The translations under genes were made by a program, and so were the position numbers. Positions 17,946 through 27,000 of a DNA stretch of 64,000 bases are shown piece by piece. The stretch's first letter is position 1, and each line of letters begins with the position of its first letter. Below the pieces are notes generated by a model. It searched no databases. It was given only the letters and a program-made list of their open reading frames with translations, and had not been told where the DNA came from. Source of the DNA: Deltaproteobacteria bacterium (GTDB lineage: Bacteria; Desulfobacterota; Desulfobulbia; Desulfobulbales; JAGXFP01); the NCBI GenBank assembly GCA_020056965.1, contig JAGVGT010000094.1, forward strand, positions 1 through 64,000, in the 5' to 3' direction.

Positions 17946-18114
17946 GGCCCGGCTGTCTCGGGAGATTTGCGGCTCAAGCTGGCAATCGGCGGATTTCGGG
18001 GGAAGAAAGACCGCTAATGGCAGGGGACAAGTGTTAAACAGCCAACGGTCCCAGTTCGCTGGTCAGTCAAAAAGTAGCCGTCCGAAGGCAGCAGGATGGA
18101 GGGAGGAAAAGGTC

Positions 18115-18336
18115 ATGCCGGGCGAAACTGAAATCGTGGCGAAAGGAAACATCCGGGTGCGGAAAAACCTGAAGTGTGATGAAAACCGTCTCGAAGGCCA
18201 GGTGGAAAAACTGGGCAAGTTGATCGATTATCTGCAGGCCATCAAAGATGATGAGATGACCGGATATATCAAGATCAACTTCAATCAGGGCAATATCTGC
18301 AAGATCGAGAAGTACGAAGAAATTCTCAGACGCTGA
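18115..18336 (+). CDS. Small DUF2292/YezD-like protein
   Basis: 73 residues from the ATG at 18115, chosen because GGAGGGAGG lies directly upstream (about 18096-18104). A longer frame from 18031 adds a non-conserved leader. The C-terminal part (L-G-K-L-I-D-Y-L-Q-A-I-K, then G-Y-I-K-I-N-F-N-Q-G-N-I-C-K-I-E-K-Y-E) has the pattern of the DUF2292/YezD family, small proteins of unknown role often found near sulfur- or polysaccharide-related genes. It is the last gene of the exopolysaccharide block; the following 400 nt contain a promoter and a terminator. Confidence 0.6.
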   Translation: MPGETEIVAKGNIRVRKNLKCDENRLEGQVEKLGKLIDYLQAIKDDEMTGYIKINFNQGNICKIEKYEEILRR

Positions 18337-18372
18337 ACCGTCTTTGGCATCATTTTGTCAACCGGGCAGAGA

Positions 18373-18427
18373 TTAAATCAAACTTTAACCGAACATTGAC
18401 AGACCATTAATAATGGCAGAGTTTAAT
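18373..18427 (+). promoter_or_regulatory. Putative Pho-box promoter 2, before the VPLPA-CTERM / PstS-like operon
   Basis: Four heptamers with exact 11-bp period: TTAAATC (18373-79), TTTAACC (18384-90), ATTGACA (18395-401) and ATTAATA (18406-12). After 9 nt comes TTTAAT (18422-27), matching 5 of 6 bases of the sigma70 -10 box. The arrangement fits a PhoB-type activator bound in place of a -35 box. The operon encodes a PstS-like phosphate-binding protein, which supports the assignment. The RNA would start at about 18434 and meet an intrinsic terminator at 18546-18585 before reaching the first gene. Confidence 0.6.
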
Positions 18428-18545
18428 GATCTTCAATTGCACAGGGGTGAACCCGGATGCCGGGGCGATATTGGGATTTGAATTGACATAAGAGTTGTAC
18501 GCTTCTTCTAGGGTACTTTGCTGATCCGCACAAGGCGGAGATCGG

Positions 18546-18585
18546 AAAGCCTAAAACAGACGGGATCTGTTTTGGGCTTTTTTTA
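18546..18585 (+). terminator. Intrinsic terminator between Pho-box promoter 2 and the VPLPA-CTERM gene
   Basis: A 13-bp stem (AGCCTAAAACAGA at 18548-18560 with TCTGTTTTGGGCT at 18566-18578, one G-T wobble), a 5-nt loop and a run of seven T. Two extra A-T pairs extend the base. This is a canonical Rho-independent terminator. It is 116 nt downstream of the candidate -10 and about 160 nt before the VPLPA-CTERM start, so it could be a leader attenuator or the end of a small RNA of about 150 nt. Confidence 0.8.
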
Positions 18586-18742
18586 TGCCCGGTCGCGTCG
18601 CAGGACGAAAAGGAGGTGGAGAGGTCAGCAGGGAATCCGAGAAGAAAGTTCGGACGTTGTCAGCAAGTTGAAAATTTAAGATTGGGCCGGTTCTCGAACC
18701 GGCTCGCGAATAGCAAAAACAATACACAGAAAGAGGATTTCA

Positions 18743-19537
18743 ATGAAAAAGTTAGCACTATTTTTGGCGATGGGCGCCATGATCGTTGGCGGGGCCAGCC
18801 AGGCCTTCGCTTTGACCTCGGCGGATTTCCAGGGTTCGCTGACCCGGGTTGTGACCGACCCGACCCAGCTGGAACTCTATACCGATCTGGGCAAGAGCAG
18901 CACCGTCGCCCTGGACACCCAGATCAGCAACGGGGGTTTCGCCCTGAGCGACTTCAACGTCGGCACCGCCTGGTCCCAGGTCAACCTGTCCTACTTCTCC
19001 AACTACATGGTAAAAACCGGTGCTCTCCCCACATCACCCTATCAGTATGATATCTACTTTGCTTCCACCAATGCCAACCTGACCATGACCGGCGTCAACA
19101 CCTCGCAGACCAGTGCCTTCAACTCCGCTGCAGGCAGTGTTTACGGTCAGATGGCCCTGGGCGGCGTCATGGGTTCCACCAGTGCGATCCTGCCTTCCAA
19201 CCCGAACAGCTTTACTTCCAAGTTCGGCACCACCGGTTCCTTCACCAACCTGTTGAACGACGGCACCTCCGGCAAGGTAAATCTGGCCGCCTTTGACGCC
19301 GCCGGCATCCAGACCGTCGACATGTACCTGTACCACATCACCAAATTGGGCACCAGCGCCTGGAGTATGGTTGGCGCCAACGGTGAAAACTATGCCTACG
19401 TCATCACCACCTCGGAAGCCGGCTATACCACCGTCAAGACTGCCGGCTCCACCTCTCCGGTTCCGGTTCCGGCCGCCGCCTGGCTGCTGATTTCCGGCCT
19501 CCTGGGCATTATAGGCGCCAGAAGGAAGAACAGTTAA
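18743..19537 (+). CDS. VPLPA-CTERM sorting domain protein (exosortase substrate)
   Basis: 264 residues. A signal peptide (ending Q-A-F-A-L) is followed by a secreted domain rich in S, T, N, G and A, with no cysteine. The C-terminus carries the sorting tail: V-P-V-P-A-A-A-W, a hydrophobic helix (L-L-I-S-G-L-L-G-I-I-G) and basic A-R-R-K-N-S. This is a VPLPA-CTERM signal and matches the XrtD-type exosortase at 8059. The mature protein should be cleaved in or near the VPVPA motif and released or attached to a surface acceptor. It is the only such tail seen in the window. It lies 71 nt before the PstS-like gene, which argues for co-transcription. Confidence 0.88.
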   Translation: MKKLALFLAMGAMIVGGASQAFALTSADFQGSLTRVVTDPTQLELYTDLGKSSTVALDTQISNGGFALSDFNVGTAWSQVNLSYFSNYMVKTGALPTSPYQYDIYFASTNANLTMTGVNTSQTSAFNSAAGSVYGQMALGGVMGSTSAILPSNPNSFTSKFGTTGSFTNLLNDGTSGKVNLAAFDAAGIQTVDMYLYHITKLGTSAWSMVGANGENYAYVITTSEAGYTTVKTAGSTSPVPVPAAAWLLISGLLGIIGARRKNS

Positions 19538-19608
19538 GCAGAAGCACTATTACCTAAGAAGATGTCTGTTAAGAAGTTCAAAAACCAAAAAAAGTTAGGA
19601 GAAAGAGT

Positions 19609-21078
19609 ATGAAAAAGATTTATAAAGTGTCCGCCTTGGCGGCAACCGTTCTCAGCCTGGCGGTATCCGCCCAGGCCGCAACCGACTATTCGGTCAACCT
19701 GGTGGGCGCCTCGGCCCAGGGAACTTTCTGGAACTCGACCCGTGAAGTATGGCTTAAGGATGTCAACGGCATGAACTGCGCCAGCGTGGTCAAATACGGC
19801 AGTAAGGACAACGGCGCCGCCGTCGGCACCAGCTGCACCCCGCACGCCAGCACCGGCGTCACCCTGGCCGCCGGCGACCGGCTTATCATGCGCTACCGGG
19901 CTCAGGCTTCGATCTTCGGACCCAAGGCCGTTAATGGTGAAACCATCGCCAGTGCCTCCAACAAGGACGATTCAACCAGTGCCGCCTGCGGCGCCGGCCA
20001 GTACGCCCTGATTGATGTTAACACCGCCCCGGCCAGCAGCGCCGCCGCCACCGGCTACAACAAATGCTACGACATCACCTTCGGCGCCTCCGACGTTTCC
20101 GGCGAGGCCTTTGTTCAGTCTTCGGTCGGCTATAAGTACGGTCCGACCAGCAACCTGGTCGATTATATCGGCGGCGGCGACCCCCTGGACTCCTACTATG
20201 ACGATGGCGAGAACGCCTACGCTGGTTACGACACCAGCAACCTGGGCAATGTCCGGCCGGTGGTCGTACCCTTCTCCTTCTTCGTCAGCGATGACGTGAT
20301 GAACATGGACGGCGACACCGATGTCACCAACGACTCCCTGACCCAGCTGCAGGCCGTTCTTGCTTTATCCGGCCAGGCCACCACCTGGGAGGATATGGGC
20401 ATCGACGCCGATAACAATCCCGCCACCGATACCAAGTTGACCCTCTGCATGCGCCACGCCGGTTCCGGCACCCATGCCACAATGGATCATACCGTTCTGC
20501 ATGGCGATAAACCCTCGGTGAAAAACGAAGACATAGATGGGGCCAACGGCGCCATTGTCTGGTTCAACGAAGGCTCCTCCGACGTGACCGCCTGCATGAC
20601 CTACGGCGGACCGGCTTACAGCAAAGGCACCACCGTCGATGGTCAATGGCCGACCGCCTCTTCCTACGCCCTCGGCTATGCCGACAGCGACAAGTGCGGC
20701 TTCGAGAAGACCAAGGCCCTGGCTCTGGCCGCCGGTCACACCTGGTCCTCCAGCTGCAACGCCAACGGAGGCACCGGCCTTCAGGTCCGCAGAATCAATT
20801 ACCAGGGCGTGGAAGGCAACCGGGACAACATCAAGAACTGCCGCTACCCCTTCTTTGCCGAGCAGTACCTCTACTACAACCCGAACACCCTCAATCCGGT
20901 TAACGGCAGCGGCAACCGTGACAAGATCCACGCCAACCTGAACACCTGGATGAGCACCCCCGCTAATCTCTCCAACGCCGTAATGGGGGCCTCCGCCACC
21001 CAGCCCACCTTCTGGGCCACCCAGCAGGAGATGAAGTGCACCAAGACCACCGACTTCGAGTTGGCGCATAAGAAGTAA
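19609..21078 (+). CDS. PstS-like periplasmic phosphate-binding family protein
   Basis: 489 residues with a signal peptide (ending A-Q-A-A) and a strong AGGAGAAAG ribosome-binding site. Several segments follow the order of PstS/PBP type II proteins: N-L-V-G-A-S-A near the mature N-terminus, V-V-V-P-F-S-F-F-V-S, L-T-Q-L-Q-A-V-L-A-L-S-G with T-T-W-E-D-M-G (like the L-x-x-x-x-x-x-x-x-S-G-K-x-x-x-W segment of PstS), and C-M-R-H-A-G-S-G-T-H-A-T (the S-G-T phosphate loop). Near the end it has R-Y-P-F-F-A-E-Q-Y-L-Y-Y and L-N-T-W-M. It is longer than PstS (about 340) and Cys-rich. No PstABC permease is next to it, so it may act at the surface or with the TPS/TonB apparatus. The putative Pho box upstream agrees with a phosphate role. 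Confidence 0.68.
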   Translation: MKKIYKVSALAATVLSLAVSAQAATDYSVNLVGASAQGTFWNSTREVWLKDVNGMNCASVVKYGSKDNGAAVGTSCTPHASTGVTLAAGDRLIMRYRAQASIFGPKAVNGETIASASNKDDSTSAACGAGQYALIDVNTAPASSAAATGYNKCYDITFGASDVSGEAFVQSSVGYKYGPTSNLVDYIGGGDPLDSYYDDGENAYAGYDTSNLGNVRPVVVPFSFFVSDDVMNMDGDTDVTNDSLTQLQAVLALSGQATTWEDMGIDADNNPATDTKLTLCMRHAGSGTHATMDHTVLHGDKPSVKNEDIDGANGAIVWFNEGSSDVTACMTYGGPAYSKGTTVDGQWPTASSYALGYADSDKCGFEKTKALALAAGHTWSSSCNANGGTGLQVRRINYQGVEGNRDNIKNCRYPFFAEQYLYYNPNTLNPVNGSGNRDKIHANLNTWMSTPANLSNAVMGASATQPTFWATQQEMKCTKTTDFELAHKK

Positions 21079-21104
21079 TTCTTCCTCTGTATTTTTCCCA
21101 CTGA

Positions 21105-21130
21105 GGGGCCGCTTCGTTTGAAGCGGCCCC
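21105..21130 (+). terminator. Strong hairpin after the PstS-like gene
   Basis: GGGGCCGCTTC at 21105-21115 pairs perfectly with GAAGCGGCCCC at 21120-21130 (11 bp, loop GTTT). The following tract TTGCCGTTT is only partly T-rich. It probably ends or attenuates the VPLPA/PstS-like transcript before the next promoter at 21174. Confidence 0.65.
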
Positions 21131-21173
21131 TTGCCGTTTCCCTCCCTGAATATGCGCTGGCGGCAGGTAAAAC

Positions 21174-21217
21174 CTTAACCGAAGATTAACCCAAACCTAA
21201 TCAGGCTGGGGTATTAA
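21174..21217 (+). promoter_or_regulatory. Putative Pho-box promoter 3, before the SlyD-like lipoprotein and TPS genes
   Basis: The clearest of the seven sites: CTTAACC (21174-80), ATTAACC (21185-91) and CCTAATC (21196-202), each separated by 4 nt. A 9-nt gap and the -10 candidate TATTAA (21212-17) follow. CTTAACC-type heptamers at 11-bp period are what is known for Pho boxes bound by SphR/PhoB-family regulators in some bacteria. The gene starts about 60 nt downstream of the expected transcription start. Confidence 0.6.
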
Positions 21218-21286
21218 TCAGTTCCTTGGCAGCAGCCATTGCCTTCCCGACCGGCACCAAACCCAGACATTCGGAGTCACAAACTC

Positions 21287-22180
21287 ATGAAAAAAAACCG
21301 AAATTTCCCCAACCGAACTCTGCTTTTTCTTGCCGGCATCGCCCTGCTGGGCGGGTGCGCCGCCACCCGGCCCCCCATTGTCTCCCGGTCGCTTGCACCC
21401 CTGACCACCGGGGAGAATGTGCGAGTGGACTATACCTGCCGTTTGGCCGGCGGCGCCCTGGTGGCCACCACCCGGAGAGAGGTAGGCGAGGATGCGGCCC
21501 AATCCAGGTCAACCATCTTTGCCCCGCCGAGCGCCTACGGTCCCGTGGCCATGGAAGCCGGGAAAGAGACGGACTGCAAGCCCTGCGACCGGGACAAACG
21601 ATTTTTCCAAGTGGTCCTTGATGAATCGATCCAGAAGCAATTGCCCGGCCTCATCCCCGGCACCCCGGCTGCCCTGCGGTTGGTGAGCGATGAGGTGTTG
21701 ATGGATGAGAAGAACGGAACCTTGCTGATGCGCCGCCGCCAGAGCCGACCCCTTCGCCGCCCGGTGCAAATGGACAGGTTGATCGAGCTGCTCGGCCACA
21801 CTCCGGAGGTTGGGGAAAGGGTCGCTTTCGACCGCGCCGACGCCATCCCTTTTAAGGTGGCGGAGATCGCATCTTACGGGGCGACCCTGGAATATGAGGT
21901 GCAAGTCGGGCAACCTTTTCATACACCCTTCGGCCCGGCCCGGATCGAGAGCATGTCCGACCAGGATTTCCGGATTTACATCACGCCGGAAAAGGGTCGT
22001 CTGATTCGTTCCGGTGGCCTGATCGGCCGGGTCGTCGATCTCGATGAGACCAACATGAGCCTGGATTATCGCAACCCCTTTGGCTATGAGCAGCTCGAAT
22101 GCGAGGTAAATGCCTTAGTGGGTGCCGACCTGGGTAATGATCCTAAGGTCTCGGGCCAAGGCAAGAGCGATGGCCGATAG
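21287..22180 (+). CDS. FKBP/SlyD-like lipoprotein
   Basis: 297 residues from the ATG at 21287 (GGAG at about 21272). A lipobox L-L-G-G-C gives lipidation near residue 22. The first half has V-R-V-D-Y-T-C-R-L-A-G-G-A-L, like the opening strand of FKBP-type prolyl isomerases, and G-L-I-P-G-T-P. The second half has G-x-x-V-A-F-D, an I-P-F-K-V insert, I-G-R-V-V-D-L-D-E-T-N and a terminal Y-E-Q-L-E-C-E-V strand, which correspond to the D-x-N-H-P-L-A-G-x-x-L-x-F-E-V end of SlyD. It is a periplasmic lipoprotein, possibly a chaperone for the very large secreted adhesin. Catalytic residues were not verified. Confidence 0.6.
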   Translation: MKKNRNFPNRTLLFLAGIALLGGCAATRPPIVSRSLAPLTTGENVRVDYTCRLAGGALVATTRREVGEDAAQSRSTIFAPPSAYGPVAMEAGKETDCKPCDRDKRFFQVVLDESIQKQLPGLIPGTPAALRLVSDEVLMDEKNGTLLMRRRQSRPLRRPVQMDRLIELLGHTPEVGERVAFDRADAIPFKVAEIASYGATLEYEVQVGQPFHTPFGPARIESMSDQDFRIYITPEKGRLIRSGGLIGRVVDLDETNMSLDYRNPFGYEQLECEVNALVGADLGNDPKVSGQGKSDGR

Positions 22181-22287
22181 GGACCGGATGAGCTGTTTCC
22201 GAGGCCATTGTCGCAACCGCCCCGTTTGATTCCTGTGATTAGAGCTTCAAGTTTATTTTTGAAATTTCAGAGAGGTAATTGCTGGCC

Positions 22288-23903
22288 ATGCTGACGACCC
22301 CACGATTTCTCCGTTCGGGCAGTTTCACCTCTTTCGTGGTCCTGCTCCTGGCCCTACTGCTGACCCGGACCTTATGTCTTGGTGCCCAAGAGGTTCCAGA
22401 GCCGGGTGTGCAACGTATTGAATCCTACCAGGTTACCGGTAATACCATCATGGGCGAGGCCGAGATTGGGCAGGTTCTTCAGCCTTTCATCGGCCTGGAG
22501 TTGAACCAGGATAATCTTGAAAAGGCCCGAAAAACGCTTGAGCAAACCTACCGCACCAAGGGATATCCTGGGATCCAGGTGAATTCCCCGGAGCAGACCG
22601 GCGAAGGCGGGTTGATCCGGTTGGAGGCTGTGGAAAGCACCATCCGCCGCGTTCGGGTTACCGGCAATCAGTACTTCACCATGGAAAGTATTAAAAACGA
22701 TCTCCCTTCGCTCGCCCTGGGCAATCAGCTCTTTGTCCCCCAGTTGCAGATAGAACTCAATCGTATTAACCGTAACCGCAACCTGAAGGTCGCCCCGGTC
22801 CTGCTACCCGGCAAGGAGCCCGGCACCATCGACGTGGAACTGAAGGTCAAGGATCGTCTGCCACTTCACGGGTCGCTCGAACTAAACAACCGATCCAGTC
22901 ACGATACCAGCAATCTCAGATTCAACGGCAGCGCCCGCTACGAAAATCTTTGGCAGATGAACCATTCTTTTCCCTGCAGTATCAGACTTCTCCTGAGGAA
23001 CTTCAAGAGACCCAAGTTGTGGCTGCTTCCTATATCTTCCCATCTCTCTGGCGTGCCGATGATCTGAGCGTTTTGTACGCGGTGTTCTCGGACAGCCAGA
23101 ATTCCTTCGGTGAAGGCTTCCAGGTCTTGGGCAAAGGTAACATTTACGGCTTCCGCCAGGTTCTGCAATTGCCGGCGCAGGAGAAATACAGTCATACCCT
23201 CACCGTCGGTATGGACTACAAGGATTTCGATGAGACCGTCGGTTTTGCCAATGGCAACGCCGCCGTAAAAACCCCGATCAGCTATATGCCGTTTTCCGTC
23301 TCCTATGCCGCCTCATTGCCGGACGCCACCGGCTTTACCCAGTTTTCCGGAGGTGTGAGCATGATTTTTCGGGGAATGGTCACGGAGAGGCGGGAATTCG
23401 AGGACAAGCGCTATCGCGCCCGGGGCAATTATCTCATTGGTACCCTGGGGCTGGAGCGGCGCCAGAAGCTGCCCGCCGACTTCGGTTTCTACTGTAAAAT
23501 CGACGGTCAGCTGGCCGATCAACCCCTTATCGCCAATGAACAATACAGCGCCGGCGGCATGACCAGTGTCCGCGGCTACAAGGAAAGCGAGGAAGTCGGG
23601 GACAACGCGGTCCATACCATGATGGAATTGCTCTTTCCAGAACTCGCCAGCCACTTCAATTTCACCGGAGTGATCAAACGCATGGCGCCGTTTATTTTTT
23701 ACGATCAGGCCTATCTGGCCATCCGTAATCCCCTGCCTGGCACCCCGTCATTCTTCAAACTGAACGGCGCCGGGGTCGGGTTGCGTTGCCGTTTTGCCGG
23801 GGATTTTGCCCTCGAAGCCGATTGGGGGGTGGCCTTGTCGGCCACCGAAAAAACTGACAGCGGTACCCAGAGGGGTCAGTTTCTCCTCAAGTATGAATTT
23901 TGA
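22288..23903 (+). pseudogene. TpsB/FhaC/HecB-type outer-membrane transporter, reading frame broken at a T4 run
   Basis: Two overlapping frames together make one Omp85-family two-partner secretion pore. The first part (about 22288-22970) has a signal peptide, a POTRA domain (Y-Q-V-T-G-N-T-I-M-G-E-A-E-I, then V-R-V-T-G-N-Q-Y-F) and E-L-N-N-R-S-S. The second part (about 22970-23903) has the barrel strands with S-L-Q-Y-Q-T-S-P-E-E and the C-terminal G-Q-F-L-L-K-Y-E-F. One extra base at the TTTT run 22968-22971 would restore N-H-S-F-S-L-Q-Y-Q and one frame of about 538 residues. The cause may be an assembly error, a true mutation or frameshifting. AGAGAGG at 22269-22275 could serve a TTG at 22279 or the ATG at 22288. 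TpsB would export the TpsA protein encoded next. Confidence 0.85.
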
Positions 23904-23909
23904 TGACTT

Positions 23910-23993
23910 CGCAAAAAGTCGTAATAGGCCAAATTGCCAACGATAAATCAACTAGTTATTTGGCACTGTCCGTCGTTCTCGCGGCTTTTTGCG
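23910..23993. repeat. Imperfect inverted repeat between tpsB and tpsA
   Basis: CGCAAAAAG at 23910-23918 and CTTTTTGCG at 23985-23993 are exact reverse complements separated by 66 nt. The flanks GATGACTTCGC are reminiscent of short extragenic palindromes common in some Desulfobacterota, from memory only. It could slow transcription or RNA decay between the two TPS genes. Confidence 0.35.
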
Positions 23994-24030
23994 AGGGCGA
24001 CAATTTTAGCCGGCCAGCGTCATCCCTAGC

Positions 24031-27000
24031 ATGAGAATAGCCATGATTAATAAAATCTTCAAACGCACGCTGGCCCTTGGCCTGATCGTGAATCTCGTGG
24101 TCTCGCCGGCATACGCCGCCGATGGCGCCGCGATCTTCTTCGGTTCCGCCCTCAATAACATTCTGCCCAGACCGGCAGCGACAGCCCTGCCCACCGGTTT
24201 TAACCCCGTGCAGGGGTTCCTGGACGAACTGACCGTCAAAAGCGGCGATACTGTCGCCGAGATGACCGTGCACCAGACGGAAGACAAGGCCATTGGCGAA
24301 TGGCAAACCTTCGACATCGGCGAAAAGGCCTGGGTGCACTTCGACCAGCAGGGCCATACCGACTGGCAGGCGCTGAACCGTATTTACGATCAGAACCCCA
24401 GCCAGATTTTCGGACGGCTCACAGCCGATGGCGGGGTCTACCTGATCAATCAGAACGGCATCCTTTTCGGCAGTACTTCCTCGGTCAATGTCCACAAACT
24501 GGCCGCCTCGGCCTTGAATCTAACCGACGAGAACTTCCGGTCCGGCAATATGGTTTTTGACGGCACGATAAATTACGATGCCCTTAATCAGCCGGATTGG
24601 CAGGCCGGTCAAGGTTTTGTCGTCAATCAGGGAACCATCAATGTCGAGTTGACCAAGGACATAAACGGTCAGCAAACCGCCGTCAGGGACGGCTCGGTGA
24701 TCATGCTCGCCCCGTACGTGGAGAACAGCGGCGCCATCAATGCCCCTTTCGGGCAGATCGTCATGGCCGCCGGCAACGGGGTGGTAATGGCTGCCGACAA
24801 CAGTGCCGAATACCGAAACGAAAGTATGGTTGAGACCATCGTCGCTCCCGGACTCAGTTCGAACGCCGTGGGCGGTCTTCTCGAAGCCCATAACGGTCGG
24901 GTCAGCCTTTACGGTGGCCAAGTGGAACAAGACGGCGCCATCGTTGCCGCTACCTCGGTTTATCATCGCGGCCGCATCGAATTGCTGGCCACCGATTCGG
25001 TCAGGACCGGAGTCGAGAGCGTAACCGCCACTCCCGTCTCGGAAAATAGCGAAAAAACCGGGGCGGATTTTGTCCACCGGCCGGGGGAAATTTACATTGG
25101 CGGCTTTGGCTCCGGAACCATCCCACCGGCCACGGTGGAGCTCAATGGCCTAATCCTGGCTAATTCCGGGGATGTGCAAGTCTTTGCCCGGGAGCGGATT
25201 TTTATGGGCGAGGGCGCCCTTATCGACGTCAGCGGCATCTGGGCCGACCAGGACCCGGCCGACCAGTGGCACACCATCCAACTTAACTCCGCCCAGTTGA
25301 AAAACGACCCCTTGCTGAAGGGCGACAACAGCCTGCTGTATCGCTCGGAAATCACCGTCAACGAATATGACGGCAGTAACATTGGCGACTTGGGCGAAGC
25401 CTATCAAGCGTCCATGCTGACCAGCCTGGAGAAAGCGGTCAAGGGGGGCAGCATCAGCCTGCAAGCTGCGGATGGCGATATCCTGGTTAGCCAGAACGTT
25501 GTTTTCGATATCTCCGGCGGGGGGCTGAAAAATGCGGATAGTGTAGGTATCGGCACCAGGCTGGTATTCAACGACCAGGTTTACAGCCTGGCCGATGCTC
25601 CCGCTTACCTGCCTTACGAAGCCTTTGCCGATTATTATCAGAAGGATTATGCCCGCTTTGGTCTCAGCGAGACTTACCGGGGCCTCTATACCGGTGGGGC
25701 CAACCCCCTCTATGATCACATCCCCAGCCATATCGAAGGGGCCGACGCCGGGAGTCTGAAACTGATCAGTAGTAACTTTGTTTTCGATGGCAGCATCATC
25801 GCTAACCTGGTCATCGGTCCATACCAGTATTACGACGCCAGCCTCTTCGACGAAAACGGCCTCATCGAGATCGACGGCAAGCAGTTCTCCGACCGCTATC
25901 GCCGACCGCAAGGAGGCACCCTTCAGCTCGGCGGCCCGGCATCAAGCAGCGATGTTTCGATCAGTGAAAAAGGCAACGTACTCGGGGAGGTGATCATCGC
26001 CGGCAAGGAAGAAATTCTGGCGACGGACCAAGCCACTCTGCCGGAGGGCTTCAACCCCAGCCAGGAGCGGTCACTTGCACTGCCCAGCTATCTTGCGGCC
26101 GAGACCATCAACGCTTCGGGGATCGACCGGCTGATCATTAATTCGAATACCCTGGTCATTACTAAGCCGGGCACGGAATTGCGATTGCCCACCGGTGGAG
26201 AAGTGGCGATAGCCGCCCGCCGGATCGAGCATTACGGCGAGATTGTTGCCCCGGCCGGGACCGTGGCGATGACCATCGAGTCCAATTGGACCGAAGTGCC
26301 GTCGCATGAATCGTATCAAGAGCTGGAACAAAGGATCTATCTGGCCGACGGCAGCAGGATAGACACCTCGGGAGAGCGTCAGGACAATGCGGCGGTCGTC
26401 GAGAATGGCCAGAGTCCCGTTCCGGGTGTCCAGAAGGCGGGCGGGTCGGTCCTGCTGCACGACAACACTACGGATAATTTTGAAAATATTTACGACCTGC
26501 CCCAGGGGGACGGCGTAATTGTTGCGACCGGGGCGGAGCTTGACGTCGGCGGTGGGTATGAAATTACCGAGAAGGGTGCCATGCGGGCCGGGAACGCCGG
26601 CGAGATCGTCATCTCCGGCAGCAATGTGGTCCTGGATGGCATTCTTAAAGGGTATGCGGTCGAAGGCGGTAACGGCGGCAGCATCAAGATCTTCGCTAAC
26701 AATATTAATATTGTCGAACCGGGTCCGGCCCCGGTCGGCATTGGGGCCGACGACCCTCTGCCCGTGCTTGATTTTGGCCACGACCCCGCCAGTGATCCCG
26801 AAAACCAGTTCGGCAAAGGCCTGATCGTCGCCGGCGACCGTTTTGTTGACACCGGCTTCAGCCGGATCGGCCTGAACAGCGTCTTCGGCCTGCAGGTCAT
26901 GCCCGGGGTGAAAATTGACGTTTCGACGGTCAAGGAAAGCGCTTCGGCGCTGCTGGTTCCGAATCATACCGACCGTCAATACCTCGAAAAGCCGGAATAC

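Noticed and set aside
18483-18511. TTGACA at 18483 as a -35 box for the VPLPA-CTERM gene
   Set aside because: No acceptable -10 hexamer at 16-18 bp; best candidates match at two or three positions.
18434-18545. Possible cyclic-di-GMP (GEMM) riboswitch before the VPLPA-CTERM gene
   Set aside because: The conserved GEMM core (CACGCACAGGGCAAACC-like and ACGCAAAGCC-like segments) is not present, although a terminator follows.
21225-21245. Possible sigma54 promoter (TTGGCA then TTGCC)
   Set aside because: The distance between the GG and GC elements is one base too long and the match is weak; the heptamer repeats plus a -10 just upstream are better supported.
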